From Owenia fusiformis (taxonomy: Eukaryota > Annelida > Polychaeta > Sabellida > Oweniidae): DNA of 64,000 nt. The notes beneath the pieces were generated by a model. It made no database searches and was not told where the DNA came from. It saw nothing but the letters and a program-made list of their open reading frames with translations. The stretch lies in the NCBI GenBank assembly GCA_903813345.2, contig CAIIXF020000004.1, positions 19,564,477 through 19,628,476 of the forward strand, written 5' to 3'. The translations under genes were made by a program, and so were the position numbers. This document shows positions 26,110 to 37,680 of this stretch, in pieces (positions within the stretch are counted from its first letter, which is position 1; each line of letters starts with the position of its first letter).

Positions 26110-27645
26110 AACAGATTTCAGTCATATATTGGATTTTGGCTATTTTCTGAGGATTTGAACAGGTGCATACACTCCCCTCCATAAGTTTGGCAACCCTTTT
26201 TCCCCCATTGAACTACGTGTTAAAGCCTCTTTACCTTTGAATTTTTATTTACTTAACCTGCGTTGAAAATACTTATACTATTGATGGAAACGTAATTTTA
26301 CTTTAATTCCAATACCTCCAAATTTTCTCAATTTTTTTCCTCAATTACACTAGGTCGGAAATTGATGATGAATTTGATGAATTTTTGAAAATCGACATTC
26401 CCATGTTAACCAATGGGAAATGGAAGGTTTGCCGCAAGTCATATGACAGAATATCCATCCATCCGAGTCCTTGCAAAAAATATGAGTTAGGCAGGTAATT
26501 GAATTTGCTAACTTTATTTAACAAAAAATTAATATGTTTCTTCAGGTTCAACAAAGTTATAGGGCTTTAAAGTCAAAATTGTTTTTCAAAAAACCTCTCC
26601 CATTGAAATAACACAGGAGGCGAAAAATTCTTTTCAAAAATGACTTTGAAGTGCTGTAACTTTAATATTCATCAAATAAACTAAACACTTAGTGTTCAAA
26701 AAGGTTAGACAATTCAATTTTCTATATAAACATATTTTTTGCTGAATCTTTTACTGAAAAGATATCCTGATTTCTGATTTGCCCTGAACCCTCCATTTCC
26801 CATTGGATTACATGGGAATGACGATTTTCAAAAATTCATCAAATTTATCATCAATTTTCGACCTATTGTAAATGAGCAAAAAAATTGAGAAAATTTGGAG
26901 GTATTGGAAAAAAAGTCAAGTTACGTTTCCATCAATATTATAAGTTATTTCATCGCCGGTTAAGTAAATAAAAATTCAAACGTAAAGAGGCTTTAACACG
27001 TAGTTCAATGGAGAAAAAAGGTTGCCAAACTTATGGAGGGGAGTGTATGTTAGGCCAATGCATTAACTCCAGGACAAGCAATCATAGAGATTATAAAATA
27101 ATTTGGACTTTAAGTCAGGGAAGGTGCAAATTTGCACCCCATCAACATGTTTTTTCTGTAATGTTGTCCTGATTTCCAGCCCTTTCCACACCTGTTTTTC
27201 AATGTTTGTTGCATCGATCACTCTGTTGCGTTTTAAATGAAAATATGATTCATGCAGGGGTTTAAAAGATATCAATTTTGAATGACCAAAATTTAGCTGA
27301 AAACAATGGATCACATGAGTTTTCCCTATGGGAAAATAACATGGGAAATACATGTACAGTTTTCCACTTTATCCCAAATAAATCATATTTTAGAGGTTAA
27401 CTGTGTCTCAAAACTGTGTCTCAAAGTGCAACATATTGGTGCATCAAACATTGAAAAAACATATGTGGAAAGGGCTAAAAATCAGAACAAAATTTCAGAA
27501 AAACCTTCCCTGTCTCAAAGTCCAAATTATCATCAATTGCTCAATCAAATTGCTTGATCTGGAGTTAATGCATTGGCCTAACATATGCACCTGTTTAAAT
27601 CCCCAATAAATAGCCGAAATCCAACATATGACAGTTTGAAGACCA
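26110..27645. mobile_element. Foldback element interrupted by a Tc1/mariner-type MITE
   Basis: The left arm (about 26110-26169 plus 27046-27240) pairs with the right arm (about 27430-27645). Shared landmarks are GATTTGAACAGGTGCATA on the left with TATGCACCTGTTTAAATC on the right, and GGCCAATGCATTAACTCC on the left with GGAGTTAATGCATTGGCC on the right. If 26170-27047 is left out, the left arm reads continuously as the complement of the right arm. The 75-100 codon open frames in both arms are not recognised proteins. Confidence 0.8.
26170..27045. mobile_element. Tc1/mariner-type foldback MITE, 876 bp, TA target site
   Basis: The left end CACTCCCCTCCATAAGTTTG and its right-end complement are flanked by TA (26168-26169 and 27046-27047). 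Arms of about 260 bp are inverted copies (landmarks ACGTGTTAAAGCCTCTTTAC on the left, GTAAAGAGGCTTTAACACGT on the right). The opening CACTCCCCTCCA resembles ends of Tc1-like elements. The TA duplication is confirmed by the uninterrupted opposite arm of the host foldback. Confidence 0.85.
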
Positions 27646-27807
27646 AATAAAAACCTTTTGCTATATAATGCTATATTAGCATTGTGATGCGTGTATTAAA
27701 ACATGCGCTGTATGAACACTTTATACTCAAATATTTTAATGATTTATCCCACATACCCCGAAACACGAGTAGCCATAGTGACCATATTTTTCATCAAAAT
27801 TAAGATG

Positions 27808-28335
27808 AGTCAAAGTCGCCAACGTGCAAATGCCAATGTTTTTGCTATAAATCAAGCAACAATGGTCTGTACGACCTGTAATAAATATATAAGCAACATT
27901 TTTATCACAAAATTCTTTGCCGGTTTTTTTAAATAATTTTCCAAATGATAGATAAAAATAATCGAATAATTGAACGGAGGGGGGGGAGGGAAAGGAGGGG
28001 GGAGGGTGGAGTAATATGTCTTTAAGGTGGAAGAGATTTCCACAAATTCGTGTACTTGAAAAATGAACTCACTTACTCAGTAACTTGATGTTACAACTCT
28101 GAGAAATGAAAAATGTCTTATAGACATATTACTCCCCCCTCCGTTCAATTTTAACGTTAGATTTTAACGTTAGATTACTTTTTATATAACGTATGGTAAC
28201 GTGTTTTACAAAACCAATGATGACAATAGTTTTGTGATAATTACTTCACTTACAAGTATTTATTACAGGTCGTGTAGACCCCTGTTGTTGATTTATAACA
28301 AAAAATTGGCATTTGCACATTGTCGACCCTGCACT
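27808..28335. mobile_element. Foldback element with ~220-bp arms and G/C-run tips
   Basis: The left arm (27808-28030) includes TGCAAATGCCAATG, ACGACCTGTAATAAATA and TTGAACGGAGGGGG; the right arm (28115-28335) carries the complements in reverse order. The loop spans about 28035-28110. A third GAACGGAGGGGG-type word, in minus orientation, lies at about 29594-29613, outside this unit, so this word belongs to more than one element in the cluster. No protein is recognised. Confidence 0.75.
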
Positions 28336-28398
28336 TTTTTAATAGATATTTTATTTTAAAACTCCACAGTTCAAAAAAATCCAAGAAGACCTAACATA

Positions 28399-29487
28399 CG
28401 AGGGGTGATCCAAAAGGCTTGGATGCCCCGCTTTAACTTTGCTATTTTCTAATATAATTACATGAAACTTTCAGATAATAAAGATAAACATCTGAACAAC
28501 TTTGTGTATAAGTTTCAATAGAAAATTATATATTTTACTTATTTTTCTAAATATTTTTTGATACCGGGTCCTTGCTACCCGGAACGGTATTTAATTATAA
28601 GAAATCTCGTCACAACTGTTATAGTATGGCAAATACTTTAGGTGCAGGTGCACAACCTAACACCAGTCATGATATGAGAGATTTTCCGATTTTCAATCTG
28701 AGTGTCATCTGCCATCATCCTCACATATTAAGACCTACTTTTCAACATATTTTCCACGAATTTGAACACATTTTTCATACCGCTTTACCAATGAATGAAA
28801 GATATTTATGAAACCGCCATTGTTTATGTGATACAAATGCTGCTGGAGTGCCACTCTTAACCTCATCCAATGAGTAAAAACATTTTCTTTCAACCCTCCT
28901 TTCAACTTGGAGAAAAGAAAGAAAATCACACGGAGCCATATCTAGACTGTAACGTGCCTATGGTAGTTGCTCAAGGTCAATAATAGTGAAAATATATTGT
29001 AGTATTCTTTGTTTCACTTTGATTTCTTTCATGTTCTGCATTTCAGCAGCCATCTTGGAGCAAAAATGATACCAGAATGTGGGTTGATTGTCTGATGTCA
29101 TTTTCTTAGAACTTGACATATATGGCCATTGTCATATGTGACATTATGATTAAAACACAATTAATTGGTTGCCGAGTAACAAAGGAAGTAAACTAACATG
29201 GTTTAACATTCAAAATTTAAGAAAAGATAGTGGTCAAGACTTGCAAAACAAGTCAAATAGCGGCAACATTTAAGGCTGAAAGTTGTCATGTGCGAATACC
29301 ATTCCGGGTGGCAGGGTCGCTAAATTAATAACTATCGAGAAAACTACATAAAATATATCATCTCACCATGAAATTAATACACAAAGTAGTTAGGTTGTTG
29401 GTCTTTATTATTGGAAAGTTCAAAGTAATTTTATCAAAAACCAACAAAATTAGAGCAGGGCTTTCAAGAGTTTTGGATCACCACTCG
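28399..29487 (-). mobile_element. Degenerate mariner transposon with long inverted repeats
   Basis: The ends CGAGGGGTGATCCAAAAG (left) and the complement of CGAGTGGTGATCCAAAAC (right) are flanked by TA (28397-28398 and 29488-29489), the mariner signature. Inverted similarity extends about 190-200 bp inward; landmarks are ACCCGGAACGGTATT near 28577 and AATACCATTCCGGGT near 29297. The total length of 1,089 bp is slightly below the usual ~1.3 kb for the family. It contains remains of a minus-strand transposase. Confidence 0.85.
28735..28960 (-). pseudogene. Mariner transposase C-terminal remnant
   Basis: On the minus strand, YSLDMAPCDF (about 28951-28922) matches the mariner motif YSPDLAPCDF, which holds the third catalytic aspartate, retained here. 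A one-base frame slip in the T-rich stretch that follows moves the reading into FLFSKLKGGLKENVFTHW and, near the end, LVKRYEKCVQIRGKYVEK, a close match to the family's C-terminal LVKRYEKCI...GDYVEK, then a stop at about 28735. A stop lies immediately upstream of the first motif. I could not recognise the N-terminal helix-turn-helix region. This copy cannot make an active enzyme. Confidence 0.85.
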
Positions 29488-30904
29488 TATTCCCCCGTCC
29501 ACTGCGTCTATTCATTTAGCCATTCAATTGTAAACTTTCTCTTGAAAAAATAAATCTTCAAGATTTGTTGAATTTTCTACCAAAAATCAGCTGGATCTAC
29601 CCCCCCCCCCCTCCGTTCATTTCTTCTGATCATCCGGCGTGATTCTTATTTGAGACTATATTTAACACCTCCTGTGAAAATTTGAATGAAAAGGGCACAA
29701 AACTCTTAGTTTGAGAAGGATTTTTTCTAAACTTACAGTATTGATTGACCTGGAATGTGGAACCAATTAGAGAGACTACTTTTCCATGTTTTTCCAACAC
29801 GGTTACAGTAAGAGAGTTGGCACAATGGGGAACTTTAGGGTGCACTTTCTTCATAATTAGCCTTTTTTAATTCTAGATACCATATACCATATATTTTCTA
29901 TTATACCATATACCATATTTTTTACAGCTCTTATACCATATACGATAAATTTTTCCCCCTCTTATACAATATACAATAAATTTTCAGCCTCTTATACGAT
30001 ATACAATATCTCTATACACCCCCCCCATTAATACATGTAGACAGTATCATGTTTTAATATAGAATTCACTTGAAAGTGATATTTATGTATATGCTCCGTG
30101 ATATACATTTCAATGATGTTTTTTAATATCATCTAGGATAAGTGATTTGAATTTTTATATGCTTGGCAATAAATATAAATGAAAGTGCACAATAACTGAC
30201 ACCATGGTTACACACCCTCATGATCAACTCATACTAGTTATTATTGGCTCATTTTATGTGTTGAATTAAACAAGTTTTAGAAAAATAGTTGTCCTGCCAT
30301 GAAATTAAAGTCTAGTGTTGCTAAAACTGGAAGGTGTCCTGGAAAGGACATGGACTTTGGCAGGGAATAATTTCACTTAGACCTTATAAATAGGGCGGAT
30401 ATAGAGTAAAATCTTTGTAACAACAGCTAGAGATGCAAGAGGAGAAAACAAAGCTGGTAAAAGCTGAAAACCTGCCTCTTTTTATCAGTTATCATGACAC
30501 ACCAGATATGTAATGACAGACCACAAAGAGCTTGTATTACAGAATATAACAAATTGCTAACACATTTGAGATATGTTACTCTTTTCTCTTTCTTTCTAAA
30601 TGAATTCTCACATTCTGCAATAAAAAGATTGGGCCATAAGAAGTAACTGTAGATACTTTGTTTACTGGCAAAATCCAAATAAATGTATTGTAAACTAAAC
30701 AAAAATGCACTTTTGCAATGATATACATGTATAGTATGTATATAGAATTACATGTATGTCAGTCTATACATATATGTTAATGTAGCAGGCATTATTTCAA
30801 ACATGCACGGCGCACAAAATGAAATGCTTTGTGCACATGTGTCTAAAGTTCCAACTAGGGATTATATAGTCTCCTTCTACCCCTCCTCAGTGTACTTCTC
30901 ACAA

Positions 30905-31140
30905 CAATGCAGCTTATATTGAACAAAGTTTGGGGATACAGAGAACGACTCTGTCCATCTGTCCATCCACTTTGAATATGTTTGTCTGGGCAGTAACTCA
31001 TATACCGTTGGCCCAATATCATTTATATTTTAGATGTAATATGTCTTTTAATATTTACATGGTAAATATACTCTGTGACATACATGTATACAGATTCATG
31101 AGTATTTTGTTCATTGTTATTGGCTCGTGCTGAGGCAAGA
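30905..31140. repeat. Interspersed repeat with CTGTCCATCTGTCCATCC core, copy 1
   Basis: GGGGATACAGAGAACGACTC, then TCCATCTGTCCATCC, then GGCAGTAACTCATATACCGT corresponds in order and spacing to GGGGAATATAGAGAATGGCT, CCATCCATCCATC and CAATAACTCAAATACTGT near 58918-58980. The SINE-like unit at 46.1 kb has a related TCCG-rich core, so these may be parts of one large repeat superfamily. No coding content. Confidence 0.6.
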
Positions 31141-32844
31141 GCCATATCTCACTTGGATATAGTAGTAAGTGATAACGACAATGGACTGAGGTTTTAACGT
31201 TAGTTTACTAGTAGAAAACCTGATGGGTTAATATTTGTTGATGAAAATGAGTTAATTCCTCGAGCAAAAGTTTAACCCTAAGGTGTTAGTTTATAATAAA
31301 ATTGCGTTAGAGAGGGTTTCAAACGACAATATGCACATTTTACAACAACACCATGGATTCTGCGCACTGATTTTCGGCAACATGATACGACAGAAATACG
31401 AGCGACTCCTTGATTTAGAATTGTGAACAATTTACAGCATTAAAAAAACTCCGAACATTTAACTATTTTATTAATATCTTCGGAGAACGAGAATCAAATT
31501 GACCCATCTTCACTTTTAGATATGTTCGGATGTTTTCTAAGAGGTCCAGGTACTCAGACCTTCACAATTTAAAGATCTTAATCAGTTCAAAATGTTCGGA
31601 TTTTTTCTACTTTTGCCGTTCGGTAAATTACAACCGCGTTAAAGGTAAGCATCCCTATTTATCAATACAATTCATTACAACACTGCACACATCTCCTTCA
31701 CACAAGCCTTCATTTTTTTAAATGATCTCTTGTTTGCTACTCTGTGGAGTTGCTGTTTCCTAGGTTTTCATGCCCATGGCATATCAAAAGTTATTTTAGA
31801 AAGGAAAGTATGTCTTTGTTCAAATGGACTTATTGATATTTCTGGCAATGCTATATAATTTATAATTTATTTAGTGTGCTTCTTGCATTCTTGCTAATTT
31901 CTCTCTGTTCCACTCTCCTATGTGACTGTCCAATGTGCCATTTTTTGCATGGGATTCATTGAGGTTTCATTTATGTATTCCGGCTGTGAATCTGTTATGT
32001 CTAGCTAGGACTATTTTCTTTGCTTAAGAATCCAAACTAATTTTAGATAATGTCACCTTGACTGTAATATTCTTGCTTGTCTTGTTTTAGCTTAACTGAT
32101 AAAAGCTCATAATAGAAATACTAGACATTTTCATGTCTTTCTTAAAATTGTTGTTACTGTTTAAGTATATGAACAGCAAAATTAGAATCAGTCATAATCA
32201 TTACAATGCTTAATAAGCACCACTATTGTATTAAAGTTATTTTGAAATTGTCTTATCACATTCCTTGTTAGATTCTCTTTTTCATCCTATATGTGTTTAT
32301 AATAGGGTTACCATGGTGTCCAATTCACAAAGATGATAATTTGGTATTTCTCTATGAAACAAAGGATTGTACAAAGTACATGATACAATAATAGTTATTG
32401 GAGCCAAATTAATTTGATGCTTTTTTTATTATTATTTATGTTGTCACAATGACGCCATATCAATTAAATTGATAATATCTCATATAATCGTTTCGTAAAG
32501 TATGATATGATATCTGTTGATATAGTGAGTGAAGAATGTGGAATGAAAAATTCAACTAAGTGGCTTGAATGAAGTCTATTGGAGAAGCCATAGTTAATAT
32601 ATTCAGGCAAGCATGACCATTCTAGCAGACATGTCTGTATATGGAGTGTCATGATAACTTCATATTAAAACACAGAAATGAGCATTTGCAGAGCTATAAA
32701 ACAAACAGGCATGAAGTATATAATATGAAATATATGGAACTGCTTCAAGTATAGAAACTTTAGTGACTTTGAGGACAAAATCTAGTGAACAAAGGAACTA
32801 CTGGAATCATTTTATATATTGGATTTTAGTCCTTCATTTGCCAG

Positions 32845-33150
32845 CATTTACCCCATTCATTGTTTTATCAGCATTTACCTCATTCATTGTTTTATTAGCA
32901 TTTATCTCATTCATTGTTTTATCAGCATTTACCTCATTCATTGCTTTATTAGCATTTACCTCATTCATTGTTTTATCAGCATTTACCTCATTCACTGTTT
33001 AATCAGCAATTACCTCATTCATTGCTTTATTAGCATTTACCTCATTCATTGTTTTATCAGCAATTCCCTCATTCATTGTTTTATCAGCATTTACCTCATT
33101 CATTGTTTTATCAGCATTTACCTCATTCATTGTTTCATCAGCATTCTGCA
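32845..33150. repeat. 27-bp minisatellite, ~11 copies
   Basis: The unit contains TTTTATCAGCATTTACCTCA followed by TTCATTG, with alternating TATCAGC and TATTAGC variants in the left half. A period of 27 keeps two + strand frames open (79 and 138 codons, 9-residue period such as ISIYLIHCF); these are repeat by-products. Confidence 0.92.
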
Positions 33151-33429
33151 GAGCGACACATCAATATTTATTTCTTGCTTCAGAGAAATCTCAATTTCTA
33201 ATGTTTCAACAACAAATCAATTTTGTGTAAACTGATTGTAGGATTTTGGGTGATTTCTCTAGAATTGAATGTTGACTCTACACTTTATTCTTTTCTGATT
33301 TCATGCGTCTCTATGGAATTAACATTTTGAAATATAGTAACCCTATGTAATACAAGCATAGGAAATGTAGCATGATCTACTCTACTGATCTTAATAATGC
33401 TATATGTTTATAAGATATATGTGACAAGA

Positions 33430-33622
33430 CAGGCCCGTAGCCAGGATTTGCCAAGGGGGGGTTCAATTTTCAAAAATTTCTAGAGGGGTTCACATTTGAC
33501 AATTTTGCCCCAAATATGGCTAAAATCGCTTGAAAAGTGCTCAAAATGGTGAAAAACTGCATGATTTTGAAAGAATTTTTGGCCAGGGGGGGGGTTCGCG
33601 AACCCCCCTGGCTACGGGCCTG
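33430..33622. mobile_element. 193-bp MITE with 16-bp perfect terminal inverted repeats
   Basis: The ends are CAGGCCCGTAGCCAGG and its exact complement. Near the right end the internal word GGGGGTTCGCGAACCCCC is itself a perfect palindrome, and a G-run near the left end pairs with the C-run on the right. The CAGGCCCGTAGCCAGG type of end is seen in many marine invertebrate repeats (general knowledge). A clear target duplication is not visible, so the superfamily is undecided. Confidence 0.85.
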
Positions 33623-36600
33623 CAAGCTCATGATGTAAGGATGGTAGTATAAGTGATTTATGACCAACAGCATGACATTTTCAGTATTCACTCTTGCATA
33701 AACATATTCAAATTGTCATATATAACATGATAATAACTTGATGATACAACGGATGCATATATTTTCTCTCGTGAGAAAAAAAGATGTTAAGATGCTGGGG
33801 CGAGGATATAAGTTATCCTGGGTGAGATAAAGGTTATCCTTGGTAAAGTGCAGACAAAATAATAATCTTTCTGTCTAAAACACTAAAAGTTAATTTGCTA
33901 ACACTTTTGGAAATCATAATTGAGCTGCAATAACATTTTTAAGATACTAAGATCTCCTTATTCAGTAGGTAGGATTTACCGCTTTGTTCTTGTTTGGAAA
34001 TTAAGCTATTATGATAAAACAATTGCATTTAAACCTTCAGAGAAAATCTCCATATGCTTGTGCTTTTTTCATGTCTTTATTGCTTGAATGTGAACATATT
34101 TCTGAAGAACAACTTAATGTTTGTTTTCCATATTTCCTACCTTTTCTCTCATATTGACTCCATGCAGTGTGGAGAGTAGTCTGGTTTGTTCAGCACATTC
34201 ATGGCAATTTCTCTTTTTGAGTGGAAGTATTTTCAAAGTGGAGGTTGTTGTGATTGCCGCCCTGCAGTAGGAGATGTCTGCTTTACCCCTCTACTGCAAA
34301 TTGATTAAGAGGTCATTATGGGGATATGTTTAGCAAAATAATATCAAAAAGAGGAATCAGGTTATGGTTTTGATGAAGATATTAATGTAGACAATTTCAT
34401 TAGGCTAGATTGAAGAATATTCAGTAGATTGTTCTAAAGGAGTGGTATCGATATGGTGAACTTTTTGAACACACGTTTTTCTTAAACCAGTCATCAAAAC
34501 ATTCTGAAAATTTTACACTTCGTCAATTTAATGGTCATCTTTTGGATGGTAATATTATAATTTGAAATATATATAAATATACTTTTCTCTACATTGTTTT
34601 AGAAAACACATCAGACACTTCTTTTGTTCTTGGTATCATATGTACGGATCGAAATGAAACATCTATCCGAACCTCATTTGAACAAAACGTCATAAACACA
34701 ACATGTTTAGGTCTCTCAATATTGTAATTGTACAAAGGAAAGTTTGGTTGATTTTAAAAAAGTATCTTGTAAATGAAATAAAAGGTTTATCTTCATTTTT
34801 ATCTATTTGGGGGGTTTGTTTTAAGCTTTTGCATACTTTTTGTAAAATCAACCAAAATCTCCTTTGTATATTTCCTATAATATTGAGAGGTCTAAGAAAA
34901 TGTTGTATATGCTATTTTGTTCCAACAAGGTTCGGAAAGACATTTTATTTCATTCTCAAAGAATTGGTAGAAAGGAACAAAAAACAATTGCACTAAAAAA
35001 ACCCCAAAAAATGTTAACAAAAACAGTTATAAAAAATATATATAAACAATTTTTGCATTAAATCAGTCAATATTACATAAAGGACCATGTTTTTTTACAG
35101 AATGTTTTCAATAATTGGTTTAAGAGAAAAACATTGTGAAATTCAGTTCACCATATACCTATCGTTTGTTCACAGGAGCAGAGATTTGAAGATATTTTTA
35201 TTGACTACAGATTTTGAGGCATTCCCTGGCCTAATGATACCAAGAAAAATTCTAACATTTTTTCCAATCAGTAAGTCTACAAATGTTGTGGCGCTGAATC
35301 ATTGTTTTACATGTTTTTTCTAACAACTTCATATTCATAAGCACCAGGCATATTTTCCTGTTAAGCAATATACTTGAATATTCCAACTGTGTCTGCTTCT
35401 CCAAGCAAGTTGTTTAAAACTGAAGCCTGTCTGAAACAGAATTTTCCGAACCTTTTCTACTAAATGAAATCAAAATGGCAATAGTGTTTTCTTTACAAAA
35501 TTCCAGAGAGTGTTCAAATCCTACATGTAGGTCTAAATCTGAACAGGGACATTCTGTGTACCAGTTGATGAAACATTTGAATTAGTTTTGAATATGGCAA
35601 TTTGGGAAAGAGTGAACTCTAATTTTGTGTTTGGTAAGAGAACAGACAACTGCTATTCATTTCCTTTTTATGTTTCATTACTTCTTGTTACCCCTTTTCA
35701 CCCAATTCACCTAAACTAAAACATCAGATTGTTGTTTTCTGTATACTACATGAGATCTATTTTTCAATGTTTGTGTATTTTTAGTTGTTCCTGCTCACAA
35801 TTTGTTATGTAGTTTCACATTGTCAGGTCATCATTGCTGGTTGTTATGGAAACAAACTGAAAAGTAGATTCAATTGTTTGTTTTTATTAGATAAGATGAT
35901 GATGATTGTCTATGTTGGTGCTCTCTTATCTTAGGAAATGTGTTTTCTGTTCTTTAAGTTACCAGGTTAGTCTTGTTTAATTTGATCAGTTGAGTAAGAA
36001 GTACATACACTGTTTCTCTCTTCACTTGAATAACAAAACTTTAGTTTTTTAAATCTCTGTCTATAAGGTAGAACTTCAGTGATAACCATCTTTTTTCTAC
36101 AATGCAGATTTTCTTGAAAAAATCTAGGTGAAAGATATACTGATATATAACAAAATATGTGAAAAATAGAAAGATTGACTGATTGGCTATTTCTAAAAAA
36201 AAATTGTTTTAATTTTACATTTCAAGAGGAAAATTCTTTTCATGAAAAAAATTGCAAAATTCAGATTTTCTTCCAAAAATTGTGATTATTCTGTGGGAAT
36301 ACAAAGTATTTATGGTAATATTTATGAAAATTCACCATCCTGATCTTGAGCAAAAAAGAAATAACTTTGAATATTATGAATTAGTAGGAAAATATTGTTA
36401 TTCCATTGTATATAATGACTCATATTGGCAAAAATGACTTGATAGATCAACACGAGTGTGTCATATAAAAAGAGATCAAGAAAATGTATTGTGAATGGTT
36501 AAAAATGAAAAAATAGATTCTGCTGGGTTTCTTGGAGTTTAAAACCTGTCACTCAATCGATTGCACCTCGAGGCATTTAAACAATCAAAGGAAATTTTTC

Positions 36601-37316
36601 AAATTAACAAATATCTATGTTTTATTCAGTTTTCATTTTCGGCATTAGAGATGTGTGAACTGACTGCGCAATGGACACTGAAGTTCTCCCTCAATGAAGT
36701 GTTTCTACAACTTAATATATATTCTATCATCTAAATAGAATGGAATTGTAACGCTTCAGTAAGCTACTGTCTGATGTTTTTCAGGTTTTATTATCTTTCC
36801 TAAAAGAACAAGTGCATGTTCCTCACCTCTCATCTCGCCTGTATTCATTACATGGTAATAGCTAGCAGGGGAAAATCAATAGTGATTACTGTGGTCTAGA
36901 CATTACTTAGACATTACATAGAGTTGCAGCAAGCATTAACCAATGTGCTCATTCACTTAGAACATCAGTATACATAGGCTTGAATATTTTCATTACAGAA
37001 CACAAAAACAAAGATTTGTAAGAAATGATTCATATAATATGAAAGTAATCATCATCAGACATTAGACACAGCACAATAATATGGTCCATCTAAGCCCACT
37101 TGTATGTAATAATATACCAGATTAGATATAAGGGAGACTCTTGTAGAAATTATTATGAAATATAAATGTGATACTGCACAGTACTATTATTAGAAAATTA
37201 GTTGGATAGGATGAAATAATGAAGGTTTTTTTATATAAAGATTGTTTCTATTATTGCATATATTGTTTCAGCAGTGTTACTGCAGGAGAACATCATGTAT
37301 ATAAGGTGAATTATTA

Positions 37317-37680
37317 CCATGCGCGGTGCTCGCAGTCTAGTTACAAACTACCCTCTGCCTAGTATAGACTATATGACATTTTATATTAGCAGTACCGCCA
37401 CCACGACCGATGCCTGTTACAGCTCGGGTCATAAATCATTTCACACCTACCGCGCTGATCTGTTCTCAACCAATCGGCGAGCTGGAAGGAGCAAGTGCTA
37501 AATGCGTTCATAATAATTATGCAAGTATGTCAGAGAAAAGGACCCTACAGAGAAAGTCGTCCATATTTCGGCGACGAATTCTGATTTGCTCGATGAGTTC
37601 AGTGATTTATTGAAAACTGAAAGAGTGAAGACGAAGCGCTCTTTTGGGAAGCGAAGTCGAATGCATGCAAATTAAAGAGT
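37317..37680. other. CpG-richer patch inside the large intron
   Basis: This ~360-bp stretch has many CpG (GCGCGG, ACCGCGC, TCGGCGAGC, TCGGCGACG, GAAGCG) against a strongly CpG-poor background, with an abrupt onset at about 37320. It contains a CCAAT box in TCAACCAATCGGCG (about 37469) and an octamer ATGCAAAT (about 37665). Open frames of 60 and 67 codons are unrecognised. It could be an alternative promoter or enhancer of muscleblind, or a young transposon fragment; no terminal repeats were found. Confidence 0.4.

Larger units (their letters stand above)
24998..30031. mobile_element. 5-kb nested transposon cluster with shared outer inverted ends
   Basis: The left end TTAATGGGGGG...TGTATAGAG (24998 on) and the right end CTCTATACACCCCCC...ATTAA (to 30031) are inverted copies that include TTAA, a run of 8-12 G, and TGTATAGAG. 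Just inside both ends are clusters of ACCATATAC/GTATATGGT-type words (25040-25150; 29878-30010), like subterminal binding repeats. Between the ends lie at least four other mobile units annotated separately. The outer pair may be a large non-autonomous element that served as landing pad, or two related end fragments; no encoded enzyme distinguishes them. Confidence 0.6.

Noticed and set aside
28572-28811. 79-codon plus-strand frame inside the mariner
   Set aside because: Antisense to the recognisable transposase remnant on the minus strand.
32763-33235. 79- and 138-codon hydrophobic repeat frames
   Set aside because: 27-bp minisatellite read in two registers; the hydrophobicity comes from T-rich DNA.
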